DNA of 64,000 nt from CAWUKT01 sp964352215 (GTDB lineage: Bacteria > Bacteroidota > Bacteroidia > J057 > JADKCL01): positions 1 through 64,000 of the forward strand of contig CAYGRE010000014.1 in assembly GCA_964352215.1 (NCBI GenBank), in the 5' to 3' direction. The notes below the pieces were generated by a model that searched no databases, was not told where the DNA came from, and saw nothing but the letters and a program-made list of their open reading frames with translations. Numbering within the stretch: the stretch's first letter is position 1; each line of letters starts with the position of its first letter. The position numbers and the translations under genes were made by a program. Positions 63,608 to 64,000 of the stretch are shown one piece after another.

Positions 63608-64000
63608 TTATTCTTCAGAGTCCTTATCCGTATCCGTAGTAACCTCAACTTTTGCATTTGGCAGCAAATAGGCTTCCAATGTATCGGACTGTACCACCAG
63701 GCATTGCTCCCAATCGACCAGCATCAGCCCTTTGTTTTCCATAAAAGCAGAAAGCTTTGCTGCGGGATGCTTTTCCTGATCAGAATAACTATCCGGACAA
63801 CGCAAAGAAAGGATTTTCACTTGTCCTGCAAATTCCAGCCCATACAGTTCCAATCCTTCTTGTGTTCTCAGGGCAAACCCACCATCTCCGTAACCTTCTG
63901 CTGCCATGAAAGTCAGTCCATCGAAGTGGATTGAAAAGGGAAAGTGCTCCTTGAGTTCCTGACTGGAAAACTCTATTCCTTTGAGAGGACTGGAAATCTC
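63608..64000 (-). CDS. Partial gene of unknown function, 5' end beyond the window
   Basis: 131 codons are visible including the stop, and the frame is open to the right edge, so the true start lies outside. The ATG at 63907 is internal. Visible segments are IHFDGLTFMAAEGYGDGGFA, LELYGLEFAGQVKILSLRCP and FMENKGLMLVDWEQCLVVQS, with an acidic C-terminus. Cytoplasmic-looking, no motif recognised. Convergent with the LysE-family gene. Confidence 0.6.
   Translation of the reverse strand, partial: EISSPLKGIEFSSQELKEHFPFSIHFDGLTFMAAEGYGDGGFALRTQEGLELYGLEFAGQVKILSLRCPDSYSDQEKHPAAKLSAFMENKGLMLVDWEQCLVVQSDTLEAYLLPNAKVEVTTDTDKDSEE

Overview
The window looks like chromosomal DNA of a Bacteroidota bacterium, probably of the Saprospiria/Lewinella type. 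The phylum call rests on a C-terminal type IX secretion (T9SS type A) sorting domain, SusC-like TonB receptors with a carboxypeptidase-regulatory N-terminus, a FecR anti-sigma factor with a DUF4974-like C-terminus next to a Bacteroidota-type ECF sigma factor, an alternative complex III (ACIII) operon, a TIGR02757 protein and a TANNTTTG-like promoter. The class-level call is inference. I see no rRNA, tRNA, phage, transposase or CRISPR array.

Layout. 1-2319: tandem repeats, a terminator and hflK-hflC (membrane protease modulators). 2402-3897: modB-modC (molybdate transport, no modA beside them). 3957-12527: a CREST-type membrane hydrolase, trpS, a deoxynucleoside kinase, two GT-C glycosyltransferases around a bile-acid/sodium symporter homologue, a secreted EEP-family phosphoesterase and a SirB-like membrane cytochrome c. 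12582-15431: cystathionine beta-synthase and a LysM protein.

15506-35124 is one long minus-strand gene set for the end of the respiratory chain. In transcription order: ActA-ActB-ActC-ActD-ActE-ActF (ACIII, quinol to cytochrome c), cytochrome oxidase subunits II and I, heme A synthase, heme O synthase, two subunit III genes, subunit IV, SCO1, DUF420, a small CxxC membrane protein, DUF983 and an O-antigen ligase. Electrons would pass from quinol through ACIII hemes to the N-terminal cytochrome domain of subunit II, then CuA and heme a/a3-CuB. The assembly factors are in the same operon.

35512-44768: TMEM220 protein, TonB receptor, a cassette of a membrane protein, an SUI1-like protein and a SanA-like protein, a T9SS-secreted protein, a TIGR02757 protein, a cystathionine gamma-synthase/lyase and an EcsC protein. 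44921-45395 is the most unusual segment: an array of 17-bp TAAC...GTTA palindromes about 21.7 bp apart, ending inside the promoter of a small HTH/coiled-coil gene (45425-45943). 46007-54476: Uma2 protein, a second TonB receptor paralogous to the first, and an apparent operon of lipoprotein, ECF sigma, FecR, STN/surface-repeat protein and head-GIN lipoprotein.

54668-62384: dnaA with a likely oriC (56105-56554), a membrane-anchored protein, and meaB with both methylmalonyl-CoA mutase subunits. 62495-64000: an A-type Fe-S carrier homologue without its C-terminal CxC, a LysE-family exporter, and a gene running off the right edge.

A cross-cutting pattern: four short-unit tandem arrays (15, 8, 23/24 and 18 bp) each start within 40 bases downstream of the stop codon of a minus-strand gene (hflC, the gamma-synthase gene, the GIN lipoprotein gene and fecR).
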